Assembly: GCA_003133425.1 (NCBI GenBank) | Contig: PKXI01000187.1 | Span: 1 to 22,472, forward strand | Source: Acidobacteriaceae bacterium | GTDB lineage: Bacteria > Acidobacteriota > Terriglobia > Terriglobales > Acidobacteriaceae | Direction: 5' to 3' | DNA: 22,472 nt | Shown: piece after piece, positions 1-6,935 of the stretch | How positions within the stretch are numbered: the stretch's first letter is position 1 | Layout: each line of letters begins with the position of its first letter | Notes under the pieces: model-generated | What the model saw: only the letters and a program-made list of their open reading frames with translations | Told to the model about the DNA's origin: nothing | The model's database searches: none | Translations under genes and position numbers: made by a program

Positions 1-193
1 GAAGGCCCTCGAAATTAGCGCTCTTTCCGTGGGCTGAAGCCCCCGGCTCCCTCCGGAATCCGCGATCTACAACTGTAGTACTAAGGTCGTTACGTTGTTT
101 GAATAGCGGCCTGAGATGAATCGATCAGCGAGATCTCGTCGATCAACAATTTCCGGATCGGCGACAAACCGCTCAAACGTGCCGATGGAGGCA

Positions 194-658
194 TTAAAGC
201 TGTGCCAAAATCCGCTTCATGACTTGAACCATGTTGGCCTTCAACTCCGGTGTCATGGGTCGATGGACGATGAGATTGGCTTCCTTCCCCCCAACAAAAA
301 CGGTAAGGCTGTGCTTTTGGTAGCTTGTGACAACAAGCAAATTCTTGCTCGGCAGGCTGGGGATCGACTCGTAGGCGTCCCCCTGCTTGGCCCCGCCATG
401 TGCTTGGATGAAACTCTCCGCATCCTGAATTGAGGCGTCACTCAGAGAAAACATGACCTGAGTCTTCGCTGATTCATCAGCATACACGCACAAGAATCCC
501 GCATTCATTGGTGCATCGACTTTGCCCCCCGCAAGCGAGGCAGCCATCTGGATATCCAAGAGATCGCACGCCGTCCGGGAAGCGGCATTAAGGATGGTGC
601 TGCAAGTGAAAAAGAGTACGACGGGTGCAACAAGCTTGATAACTGTCAGTTTTCGCAT
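194..658 (-). CDS. Small secreted protein of unknown function
   Basis: A 154-residue protein. I chose the ATG at 658 over the in-frame start at 676 because it places a classical signal peptide at the N-terminus: MRKLT, then a hydrophobic run VAPVVLFFTCSTILNAA. A purine-rich AAGGCGC lies just upstream. The Cys in FFTCSTI could be a weak lipobox, but signal peptidase I cleavage after NAA is equally likely. The mature part has two cysteines (ACDLL and FLCVY) that could form a disulfide, followed by alternating strands and helices ending in a C-terminal helix. This resembles small periplasmic proteins of the DUF3558 or PsbP-like type, but I do not recognise a family. It stands alone, transcribed leftward, with the next gene (779-1528) also leftward. 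Confidence 0.6.
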   Translation of the reverse strand: MRKLTVIKLVAPVVLFFTCSTILNAASRTACDLLDIQMAASLAGGKVDAPMNAGFLCVYADESAKTQVMFSLSDASIQDAESFIQAHGGAKQGDAYESIPSLPSKNLLVVTSYQKHSLTVFVGGKEANLIVHRPMTPELKANMVQVMKRILAQL

Positions 659-778
659 CTTAGCGCCTTGCAACAAGCTACCACGGCCGATCCATCGGAA
701 TCGTTGATTTTCGGGGCTGTGGCTTGTGTGTCTTTAAGTTGGCTGGATGACCGACAAACCGGAAGTTATGCCTTGTTC

Positions 779-1528
779 CTACCCCTTGCGCCGATAGAGG
801 ATCTGAAAGTCGTACCCGGCATTGGTGGGGAAAAGCCCTGCGACATGCCGCAACCGCTCGGCAAGGGCCGGGGCAGCCAGCAGCGGGTACTCGCGCTCGC
901 GCAGGTCGTGGTAGTCGAAGTCCACGGCGAGCGATAGCATGTAAACCGCCAATGAGTCAGAGAACGACGACTCGAAGAAGCTGTTGCGTGCGCGCTCGTC
1001 GATGCCTTTTTGACCGGCCTGACTGTCGAGGGCGCGGCGGCGGGTCTCCCAGGCGTCCTGGCTGGTTTCTCCGCGGACCTGAGCTTCGGCCTGCGACCAC
1101 ACCAGCGAAGCAAAGCTTTCGGGAACGCCGGCGGTTTCCACAAAGTTGTGGGCAACGTTGATGAAGAACTCGAAGGCGAGGCCGAAGCGGTCCTCCACCA
1201 GGCGCGTGGAGAGAAATACTGCCTCGGTGGAACCGAAAACCGCGTTGCGGTGACAGATAGCGCGATCGCCCAGATCCACCGTGTACGACGGGGCGATCAT
1301 TATGTCGCCGGTGTCTGCGATGGCCAGCGGAACGAAGTAATAGGCCCGATGCTCAAGCGCAGCGGAGAGCGCGGCGGGAACGGCGCTCACCAGCCGCTCG
1401 ATATCCGTCTCAGAGATGCGTGTCTCACCCCATGCGGCGTAGTGAATCCCGTTCCCGGCCTGGAGAACGGTGACCTGCGTGGCAACCTTTTCCGCGTGCC
1501 AGAGTTCGATTTGTGCAGTGCTGGTCAT
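779..1528 (-). CDS. Conserved hypothetical protein, 249 aa
   Basis: A soluble protein of 249 residues with no signal peptide or membrane helix. It looks like an alpha/beta protein: the N-terminal ~90 residues are strand-rich (QIELWHAEKVATQVTVLQ; HRAYYFVPLAIADTG), and the C-terminal half is helical, with VEDRFGLAFEFFINVAHNF and a Glu/Arg-rich segment. I do not recognise a family. The 750-bp open frame and the good start position argue that it is real. It starts only 32 bp from the divergent gene beginning at 1561, so both promoters must overlap each other or the coding starts. The function is unknown. Confidence 0.65.
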   Translation of the reverse strand: MTSTAQIELWHAEKVATQVTVLQAGNGIHYAAWGETRISETDIERLVSAVPAALSAALEHRAYYFVPLAIADTGDIMIAPSYTVDLGDRAICHRNAVFGSTEAVFLSTRLVEDRFGLAFEFFINVAHNFVETAGVPESFASLVWSQAEAQVRGETSQDAWETRRRALDSQAGQKGIDERARNSFFESSFSDSLAVYMLSLAVDFDYHDLREREYPLLAAPALAERLRHVAGLFPTNAGYDFQILYRRKG

Positions 1529-1560
1529 CAGCGTTTATTCTAGACGAGAGAGGTCGGGAA

Positions 1561-1860
1561 ATGATGGCGCAATCGGTGGAACACGGGCACGGCGGCGCGA
1601 GAATCCTGGGCTTTCCGCTTGAGGGATTTGGGTTCTTTACCAGCCTGCTGCTGTCGTTTGCGGCGGCTTTCTTCACCTTTTTCGCGACTACGTGCATTGC
1701 GATCTTCTCCCTGCTTGCGTGGAACCTGATCGGCGGCCACAAGATCAATTTCGCGGATAGCTACTTGTATGTTGGATTTCCTGCCGGAGTGCTGGTGCTG
1801 CTGGTGGTGGCGCTGCCCTGCTTCGGAACGCTTTGGATCAGGGCGAAGCTGCGGAAGTAA
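1561..1860 (+). CDS. Small two-helix membrane protein
   Basis: A 99-residue protein starting at the ATG at 1561. The GAGAGG sequence about 8 nt upstream fits a ribosome binding site. An earlier in-frame ATG at 1513 would overlap the start of the divergent gene and is less likely. Two hydrophobic helices are clear: GFFTSLLLSFAAAFFTFFAT plus CIAIFSLLAWNLIGG, and then the Tyr/Gly-led segment with VGFPAGVLVLLVVALPCFGTLW. The chain ends with the basic tail IRAKLRK, suggesting a cytoplasmic C-terminus. I know no family for it. It ends about 55 bp before a hairpin repeat and converges on the desaturase gene. Confidence 0.6.
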   Translation: MMAQSVEHGHGGARILGFPLEGFGFFTSLLLSFAAAFFTFFATTCIAIFSLLAWNLIGGHKINFADSYLYVGFPAGVLVLLVVALPCFGTLWIRAKLRK

Positions 1861-1913
1861 GTTTTCCGCTCGAAGTGTGCTTCACCATTTTTCTGTGGAT
1901 GAAAAATGCATGC

Positions 1914-1958
1914 ATCCCACCCTTGAATCAAAGAACGATTCAAGGATGGGGGCACCCG
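1914..1958. repeat. Palindromic intergenic repeat, copy A
   Basis: Arms at 1916-1929 and 1937-1950 pair over 14 positions with one mismatch and a 7-nt loop, followed by GGCACCCG. Copy B at 6787-6829 shares the outer part of the arm (CCCACCCTT / AAGGATGGG) and the GGCACCC tail, including the same single mismatch. That mismatch becomes a G-U pair in minus-strand RNA. Here the repeat lies between convergent genes, downstream of the desaturase. It may act as a 3' hairpin or terminator of the leftward transcript. Confidence 0.6.
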
Positions 1959-1965
1959 CAGTGCT

Positions 1966-2964
1966 TCAGGAGCCGGCGGGTTTGGGATTTTCGCGGTCGA
2001 ACTTGGCTACCTGAATTTTGCGGGCAAGGCCGAATTTGGCGAGGAGCCAGATGCCCCAGAAGTTGGGGTCGATCTCGTACCAGGCCAGACCGTGGCGCGC
2101 GGAGACAGGGTGGGCGTGGTGGTTGTTGTGCCATCCCTCGCCGCCGGTCAGCAGTGCCACCCACCAGTTGTTGCGCGAGTCGTCGCGGGTCTCAAAGCGG
2201 CGGCTGCCCCACAGGTGAGTTGCCGAGTTCACAAGCCACGTAGCGTGCAGACCCAGCGTCACTCGCAGCAGAACGCCCCACAGCACCATGGCAATGCCAT
2301 TCACCCATCCGCCCCACAACCAGCCGCCGGCCAGCAGCAGCAGGCCGCTCAGCGTGATGGGAAGCCAGTGGTACTTGCTGAGCCAGACGTGAAAGCGATC
2401 GCGGCCAAGGTCAGGCGAATAGCGGGCCAGGGTCTCGGTTTGCGCGTGCAGCGCGGCTCCGAAGAGGATCCAGCCGGCGTGCGCCCACCAGCCGCCTTCG
2501 CGCGGCGTGTGCGGGTCGCCTTTCTGGTCGCTCAGTTGATGATGGACGCGGTGCGTGGAAACCCAGAAGATGGGCCCGCCCTCAAGCGACATGGTAGCGA
2601 AGATAGACATCAGGTATTCCAACCACTTGGGCACGTGATAGCCGCGATGCGTGAGCAAGCGGTGATAGCACATTCCGATGCCGACATTGATGGCCAGCAC
2701 ATAGAGCACCGCCATGACCACCAGGCGCGGCCAACTGAACAGGAACAACGCTGCCAAGGCGCCCACGTGAAACAGGGCGATAACCGCAAGCGTGAGCCAG
2801 TTAAGCCCGTCGCCCGTTGTGGCGGCGCGGCCCATACGAACCTCCTGCCGTGCAGGAACAGCGTGAGCCGCGGTAGTGGCGGAATCATCCTGCGCTGCTG
2901 GAACCGAGTTCGATGAAACGACAGTTGCGGTTTCAGGGGAAGAAACGGTTGTCGCTAATGCCAT
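1966..2964 (-). CDS. Membrane fatty-acid (acyl-CoA/acyl-lipid) desaturase
   Basis: This is a di-iron membrane desaturase of the FA_desaturase/OLE1-DesC superfamily. It would introduce a cis double bond, probably delta-9, into acyl chains and so tune membrane fluidity. The three histidine boxes are intact: HRLLTHR at about residues 101-107, HRVHH at 138-142 and HNNHH at 279-283. Hydrophobic pairs lie before the first box (residues 56-98) and between the second and third (203-237). The frame opens at 2964, giving a 43-residue Ala/Ser/Thr-rich N-terminal tail. However, an AGGAGG at 2841-2846 sits 5 nt before the in-frame ATG at 2835, so the true product may be 289 residues, nearer the family's usual length. 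The 2964 ATG has no comparable site. Palindromes upstream (3017-3032, 3137-3150) may be regulatory. Substrate form (CoA, ACP or lipid) cannot be told from sequence. Confidence 0.92.
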   Translation of the reverse strand: MALATTVSSPETATVVSSNSVPAAQDDSATTAAHAVPARQEVRMGRAATTGDGLNWLTLAVIALFHVGALAALFLFSWPRLVVMAVLYVLAINVGIGMCYHRLLTHRGYHVPKWLEYLMSIFATMSLEGGPIFWVSTHRVHHQLSDQKGDPHTPREGGWWAHAGWILFGAALHAQTETLARYSPDLGRDRFHVWLSKYHWLPITLSGLLLLAGGWLWGGWVNGIAMVLWGVLLRVTLGLHATWLVNSATHLWGSRRFETRDDSRNNWWVALLTGGEGWHNNHHAHPVSARHGLAWYEIDPNFWGIWLLAKFGLARKIQVAKFDRENPKPAGS

Positions 2965-3016
2965 GTTTAGGGAAGAACCTCGCAGAGCGGCCTTACGCCC
3001 CTCTCACGCCCAATTG

Positions 3017-3032
3017 TATAAGAGGTCTTATA
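3017..3032. promoter_or_regulatory. Operator-like palindrome upstream of the desaturase
   Basis: TATAAGAGGTCTTATA has perfect 7-bp arms around a 2-bp centre. It lies about 50-70 bp upstream of the outer desaturase start. On the minus strand a TTGACA (3052-3047) precedes it, and the palindrome itself contains TATAAG, although the 14-bp spacer is short for a sigma70 promoter. A dimeric repressor binding here would cover the -10 region. The symmetry is seen in the sequence; the regulatory role is inferred. Confidence 0.4.
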
Positions 3033-3136
3033 AGGCCCGCATCTGGTGTCAAATGGTTGTTTCCAAATTTCCTGAGATTTTCGCGATAAGTGAGCAATCT
3101 TAGTCACTATTTGCGGGACCTGACCACCGTTGAAGG

Positions 3137-3150
3137 TCCAACCGGTTGGA
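3137..3150. promoter_or_regulatory. 14-bp perfect palindrome
   Basis: TCCAACCGGTTGGA is a perfect inverted repeat with no central spacer. It lies in the 212-bp gap between the stop of the DRPTLHKK-repeat gene and the desaturase start. It has no loop, so it suits a protein-binding site better than an RNA hairpin. Its role is unknown. Confidence 0.3.
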
Positions 3151-3176
3151 ATCGGATGTAACAGCAGCGGTTCTGC

Positions 3177-4766
3177 TTATTCGTTGACCTGGGACGCAAT
3201 CGCTCCGGGCCCGCTGACAAACAGCTTGTCTGCCTGGCCGCGCAGCACACGGTAAAGCGCGAACTGACGCTGGGTGGCGCCGCGCAATTCAAAGAGCAAC
3301 TCGCCCCGGTTGTCGGCCATTGCATCCACGGCGTCCACCAGCCGCATGCGCGGCGTATCGTCCAGGTGGGCGGCATCCGTCACGTTCTTCAGCAGCACTT
3401 TTACATTACCGTAGAGGTCCGGTTGGGCGACCAGCGTTACAAACTTCTGCTGTGCGCCCTGACCGCCGGTGTGCGCCGTCAGCACCATCGTCGCTCCTGA
3501 CCCGTAGGCCAATTCGAAGACACGGAACTGTTCATCGACGAGGGGCGCCGGGGGCGGAGGGGTCTGCACAGGCTTGGTTTTCCTATTCGCTGTTGTTGCT
3601 GTTCGTTTGGGAGCGGGCGCTGCTAGCGGCGGGATTGGAATCAGACCCAGGGCTTTTCGGGCAATATCTTCCATGCCTAGCTTCATTTTGACTTCATCGT
3701 CGGGGTTGGACCAGCTATAACTCCACAAATGCTCCGGGCGGTTCTTCGCATCGGAGACGGCTACCGCTTGGTGCATGTCCGGAGGCAAGCCCATGAGCGT
3801 AGGTAGGACGGCGCCACCCTGTTCGGCTGGCTTGCCGCGCATGAGATGTGGCCGGTCAGAAGCAGTGCTGTCCGGAAGCGACTCTACGTAGCCCACATCT
3901 TCCACCTTCCTGGCGCTCTTCTTCTTCAGCGTAGGGCGGTCTGGATCTGGTGCGGAACCGGAACTCGTGCTGGCTGTGCCGGTGTCGCTGCTGCTGTCGC
4001 TGGAGGTCTTTTTGTGCAGTGTTGGCCGGTCGGGGTCGGCTGGAGTGCTGGAAGAGGCCGTGCTCGAAGTGGTTGTATCGGCACCGCTATCGCTTGTGTC
4101 CTTCTTGTGCAGGGTTGGCCGGTCGGAATCGGGAGCGGAATTGGAACTCGTGGTTGAAGAGCTTGTGTCGCCGCTGCCGTCGCTGGAGGTCTTCTTATGA
4201 AGGGTTGGCCGGTCCGGATCAGCAGCCTGCCCGGAGTTGTCACCGCCGTTCCCTGTCCCAGAACTGGACGTGTCGCCGGAGTGCGCCTTGCGATGCAAGG
4301 TGGGCCGGTCGCTCTGGACGCCCTCGCCCCAGACTTCTTTGCTTCCCGACTGAGCGTCCTTTGTCGCCGCAAGCTTGGGCTTGGGGAGAGACTTCCACAC
4401 GCCGAACCCAACCCACGACCCCTGCTCCTGGCCAGCACCGTTGATATCAAACAAGCCCACGGTCTTGCCATTCTCCTTGAGTTCGTACTCCACCTCGCCG
4501 CTGAGGGCAAGTGGCGCCGGCTGCGCCAGGTAGATGCCGCCATCCTGCAGTACCTGGCCGTCGTATACGCTGACAGGGACGAGGCGGCTGGTCTTGGGAT
4601 GGCCTTCGTCGCCGGTCCACTCCACTACTGCGACTGAGAGCGCAACGGGGACATCCGAGCTCGTCTTGGCGACCTGCCCAGGGTATTGAGCCCCGGCCGG
4701 CAGCGCGGCCAGAAGCGCCGCCACGACCGTTAGTGCGGGCTTTACCGGCAAAAGACTCCTGCCCAT
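3177..4766 (-). CDS. Secreted protein with DRPTLHKK-type tandem repeats
   Basis: The frame is open from 4898, but I start at the ATG at 4766. There the product (529 aa) begins with a signal peptide (MGRSLLPVKPALTVVAALLAALPAGA), and an AGGTG lies about 8 nt upstream. The order is: signal peptide, then an N-terminal domain of about 120 residues (VALSVAVVEWTGDEGHPKTS, with VYDGQVLQDGGIYLAQP). A Ser/Thr/Asp/Gly-rich region follows with six copies of a basic-ended DRPTLHKK-like motif spaced 28-32 residues apart. Next comes a conserved-looking stretch with PPDMHQAVAVSDAKNRPEHLWSYSW, then a C-terminal domain rich in beta strands (FRVFELAYGSGATMVLTAHT; LLFELRGATQRQFALYRVLRG). It is divergent from the peroxiredoxin gene. 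I do not recognise the function. An extracytoplasmic protein with a flexible, repeat-bearing linker is the safest description. Confidence 0.75.
   Translation of the reverse strand: MGRSLLPVKPALTVVAALLAALPAGAQYPGQVAKTSSDVPVALSVAVVEWTGDEGHPKTSRLVPVSVYDGQVLQDGGIYLAQPAPLALSGEVEYELKENGKTVGLFDINGAGQEQGSWVGFGVWKSLPKPKLAATKDAQSGSKEVWGEGVQSDRPTLHRKAHSGDTSSSGTGNGGDNSGQAADPDRPTLHKKTSSDGSGDTSSSTTSSNSAPDSDRPTLHKKDTSDSGADTTTSSTASSSTPADPDRPTLHKKTSSDSSSDTGTASTSSGSAPDPDRPTLKKKSARKVEDVGYVESLPDSTASDRPHLMRGKPAEQGGAVLPTLMGLPPDMHQAVAVSDAKNRPEHLWSYSWSNPDDEVKMKLGMEDIARKALGLIPIPPLAAPAPKRTATTANRKTKPVQTPPPPAPLVDEQFRVFELAYGSGATMVLTAHTGGQGAQQKFVTLVAQPDLYGNVKVLLKNVTDAAHLDDTPRMRLVDAVDAMADNRGELLFELRGATQRQFALYRVLRGQADKLFVSGPGAIASQVNE
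3837..4310 (-). repeat. In-gene tandem repeat encoding DRPTLHKK motifs
   Basis: Six motif copies are seen in the protein: DRPTLHRK, DRPTLHKK three times, DRPTLKKK and DRPHLMRG. Successive spacings are 32, 30, 31, 30 and 28 residues, roughly a 90-bp DNA period. Motif codons are conserved (GTTGGCCGGTC on the plus strand recurs), while the Ser/Thr/Asp linkers vary. This pattern fits duplication followed by selection on the motif. Confidence 0.8.
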
Positions 4767-4859
4767 CAATGACACCTGCCGCCCACCTCGTAAATAATCG
4801 AAACCGATGGCCACGTTCGGCCCTCCAATGAATCTAAGAACCTTGCGAGGACATTCCCC

Positions 4860-5333
4860 ATGGAACTCAATGAGAAAGTCGCCGACTTTACGCTTCAAAC
4901 CGACGAGGACAAGACCGTTAGTCTCTCAGACTATGCCGGCAAGCCCGTCATACTCTTCTTTTACCCCAGAGCGGATACTCCTGGCTGCACCATCGAGGCC
5001 TGCGGTTTCCGCGACACATTTAAGAAGATTCTGGCGGCCGGAGCTGTGGTGTTGGGAATCTCCCGAGATAAACCCCGCGACCAGGCCAAATTCCGCGCAA
5101 AGTTCGACCTGCCATACACACTCCTTGCAGATGTAGACGAGAAAATCTGCAATCAGTTTGGCGTGTTGAAGGAAAAGAACATGTATGGCAAGAAAGTATG
5201 GGGAATCGAGCGGACCACCTTCGTGATCGGCCCCGACCGCACGCTGCTGCACATCTTTCCCAAGGTTACGCCCGAAGGCCACGCGGAAGAGGTGCTGGCT
5301 CTGATCAAAGAATGGAACAAGGCGCACAAGTAA
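4860..5333 (+). CDS. bcp: Thioredoxin-dependent peroxiredoxin, Bcp/PrxQ type
   Basis: A 157-residue cytoplasmic thiol peroxidase that reduces H2O2 and organic hydroperoxides with thioredoxin as electron donor. The AhpC/TSA fold is evident: VADFTLQTDEDKTVSLSDY, then FFYPRADTPGCTIEAC with peroxidatic Cys43 and a second Cys48 five residues on, which is the typical Bcp resolving arrangement. The second half has VLGISRDKPRDQAKFRAKF, a DLPYTLLAD segment, KKVWGIERTTFVIGPD and a C-terminal helix. Length and motif order match the family. A GCGAGG about 10 nt upstream supports the ATG at 4860. The gene is divergent from the secreted repeat protein (93-bp gap) and is followed closely by the glycosylase gene. 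Confidence 0.95.
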   Translation: MELNEKVADFTLQTDEDKTVSLSDYAGKPVILFFYPRADTPGCTIEACGFRDTFKKILAAGAVVLGISRDKPRDQAKFRAKFDLPYTLLADVDEKICNQFGVLKEKNMYGKKVWGIERTTFVIGPDRTLLHIFPKVTPEGHAEEVLALIKEWNKAHK

Positions 5334-5414
5334 AACGTGGGGGACGGGGCCGTCAGGCCTATGCCACGCTTAAAGCAAGAAACGCTTGAAGAATGGGGCA
5401 CCCAGCCAGACGCC

Positions 5415-6098
5415 ATGGGTCGGCTGCTGCCGCGCGCCTTCTTTGAGGCGTCGCCGGAGTGGGTAGCTCCGCGGTTGCTGGGAAAGGTGCTGATGCACAG
5501 CACTCGTTTCGGTTTGCTTGCCGGGCGGATTGTTGAGACGGAAGCCTATCTGGGCCCGCATAACGACCCGCCTGACCCGGCTGCCCACTCCCATCGCGGC
5601 GCCACGCCGCGAAATTGCGTCCTCTTTGGCCCCGCGGGTCATTCGTATGTTTATGCGATCTACGGCCGTTACTTCTGCATGAACGTTTCTTGTGAGGCCG
5701 AGGGACAGGCTGGATGCGTGCTGCTGCGTGCGCTGGAGCCAGTAGGAGAGATGGGCCTGGAGCAAATGGCGTTGAATCGCGGCATTGAACCCGGCGCGCC
5801 TGTCCGGCAGCTCACCTCCGGCCCCAGCCGCCTGTGCCAGGCCCTTGGGCTCACGCGCCTGGGCCACAATGGCCTGGATCTGCTTGACCCCGCCTCCCCG
5901 CTGCAGTTGCGCGACGACGGCTTCAGGGTCCGGGAAGTACTGGTAACGCCGCGCATCGGCATCAAGCACGCGGTGGATTGGCCGCTGCGTTTCGCCTTGC
6001 CTAACCACGGTTGCGTGTCAGGTCCGAAGAACTGGCCAAATGCCGGTCGGAAGATGATGACGAAAGGTTTAGTAGGCAGGAGCATCTTTCTTCGTTAG
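5415..6098 (+). CDS. DNA-3-methyladenine glycosylase (AAG/MPG family)
   Basis: A monofunctional base-excision glycosylase that removes 3-methyladenine and related alkylated bases. Family hallmarks are present in order: LPRAFFEASPEWVAPRLLGK at the start, RIVETEAYLG with the catalytic Glu, TPRNCVLFGPAGHSYVYAIY, NVSCEAEGQAGCVLLRALEP, SGPSRLCQALGL and DWPLRFALPNHGCVSGP near the end. About 25 extra residues follow that last motif. The frame extends back to a GTG at 5337 and an ATG at 5361. I choose the ATG at 5415 (227 aa) because homology begins right there and the upstream part encodes a fragment of an intergenic repeat (TGGGGCACCC, 5394-5403). No start has a strong ribosome binding site. It is probably co-transcribed with bcp, combining peroxide and alkylation defence. 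Confidence 0.92.
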   Translation: MGRLLPRAFFEASPEWVAPRLLGKVLMHSTRFGLLAGRIVETEAYLGPHNDPPDPAAHSHRGATPRNCVLFGPAGHSYVYAIYGRYFCMNVSCEAEGQAGCVLLRALEPVGEMGLEQMALNRGIEPGAPVRQLTSGPSRLCQALGLTRLGHNGLDLLDPASPLQLRDDGFRVREVLVTPRIGIKHAVDWPLRFALPNHGCVSGPKNWPNAGRKMMTKGLVGRSIFLR

Positions 6099-6147
6099 AA
6101 TTTCGTCCATCGGGTAGAAACCATCCCAACCCGCGAGGAAACTCACC

Positions 6148-6696
6148 TTGAAGATCACTTCCCTGTCCCCGCCCGCCGCCGCGATTGCTTTGTTGACCGC
6201 TGCCGTTTTCGCTGTCGCCACTGTTGCCCAGGCGCCGCAAGGCCCACCGCAAGGCCCACCAATGGGAGGCGGCGCCCAGCCTCCGCGCACCTATCCCGCC
6301 CCAACCAACCTGAAGGTGCTTCCCAAAGACACGACCGGGCAGCAGATTCACGAAATCATGGAGGGGTGGGCCGGCTCGCTTGGCGTACACTGCGACACCT
6401 GCCACACAGCCGACCCCAACAACCTTGGGCCCAACGGCCGTCCGCGCCTGAAATTCGATGATGACTCCAAGCCGGAGAAGCAGATGGCGCGGATCATGTA
6501 CACCATGACCGAGGATATGAAGGCGAACTACATCAAGAAGGTAGCGGATTTGGACAAGATGGAGTCGCCTGCTGCGCCTTTAACCTGCGGGACTTGCCAT
6601 CGCGGCCATCTGGACCCGGAAGAGTTCGTCATTCCGAAAGGTAGCGGACCAGGTGGCCCACCGCCCGCCGGGGCAATGCCGCCTATGCAGCACTAG
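6148..6696 (+). CDS. Secreted dihaem cytochrome c (CytoC_RC-like)
   Basis: A 182-residue exported cytochrome with two haem-binding CXXCH motifs, CDTCH at 82-86 and CGTCH at 147-151. Between them is a helix with candidate axial methionines (MARIMYTMTEDM). The segment NLKVLPKDTTGQQIHEIMEG followed by the first haem site resembles the photosynthetic reaction-centre cytochrome c family (PF02276). As I recall, acidobacteria carry that family as stand-alone secreted proteins without any photosystem. I use a TTG start at 6148: it gives a full signal peptide (MKITSLSPPAAAIALLTAAV onward), and GCGAGGAA lies about 9 nt upstream. The next ATG (6261) would delete the signal. The mature N- and C-termini are Pro/Gly-rich. 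The likely role is periplasmic electron transfer, with partner unknown. Confidence 0.85.
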   Translation: MKITSLSPPAAAIALLTAAVFAVATVAQAPQGPPQGPPMGGGAQPPRTYPAPTNLKVLPKDTTGQQIHEIMEGWAGSLGVHCDTCHTADPNNLGPNGRPRLKFDDDSKPEKQMARIMYTMTEDMKANYIKKVADLDKMESPAAPLTCGTCHRGHLDPEEFVIPKGSGPGGPPPAGAMPPMQH

Positions 6697-6786
6697 AACT
6701 GGTTGCATAAAGCCAGTCTTGAAAGGGCGCGGCTTTAGCGCGTTTTCGGCCTGAATCTATACGGTCGAGATGGGCTTCTGTGGTCT

Positions 6787-6829
6787 CCCACCCTTGCGAC
6801 AAAAAGAAGGCGAAAGGATGGGGCACCCG
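6787..6829. repeat. Palindromic intergenic repeat, copy B
   Basis: CCCACCCTT at 6787-6795 pairs with AAGGATGGG at 6814-6822, with the same single mismatch as copy A, followed by GGCACCCG. As in copy A, it sits between convergent genes and downstream of a minus-strand gene (moaC). The surrounding gap (6697-6935) has no convincing gene. It also holds a degenerate GGGCGCGGCTTTAGCGCG stretch near 6725 that looks like another decayed repeat. Confidence 0.55.
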
Positions 6830-6935
6830 AATTTCTGTTAATGCTTGAATCGAAAATGCTCTAACCGCGCCACAACAAGCGCTCAAAATCTGTGGCTCTA
6901 CGGGCTGCTGCGAAAGGCTGTTCGCCAGCTTCCAC

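Noticed and set aside
5337..5414. N-terminal extension of the DNA glycosylase from the GTG at 5337
   Set aside because: The extension encodes a fragment of the intergenic repeat core (TGGGGCACCC read as W-G-T-Q), and family homology starts at the ATG at 5415.
6148..6696. Photosynthesis gene
   Set aside because: Only the cytochrome domain resembles a reaction-centre subunit. No pigment or reaction-centre genes are nearby, and such cytochromes occur in non-phototrophic acidobacteria.
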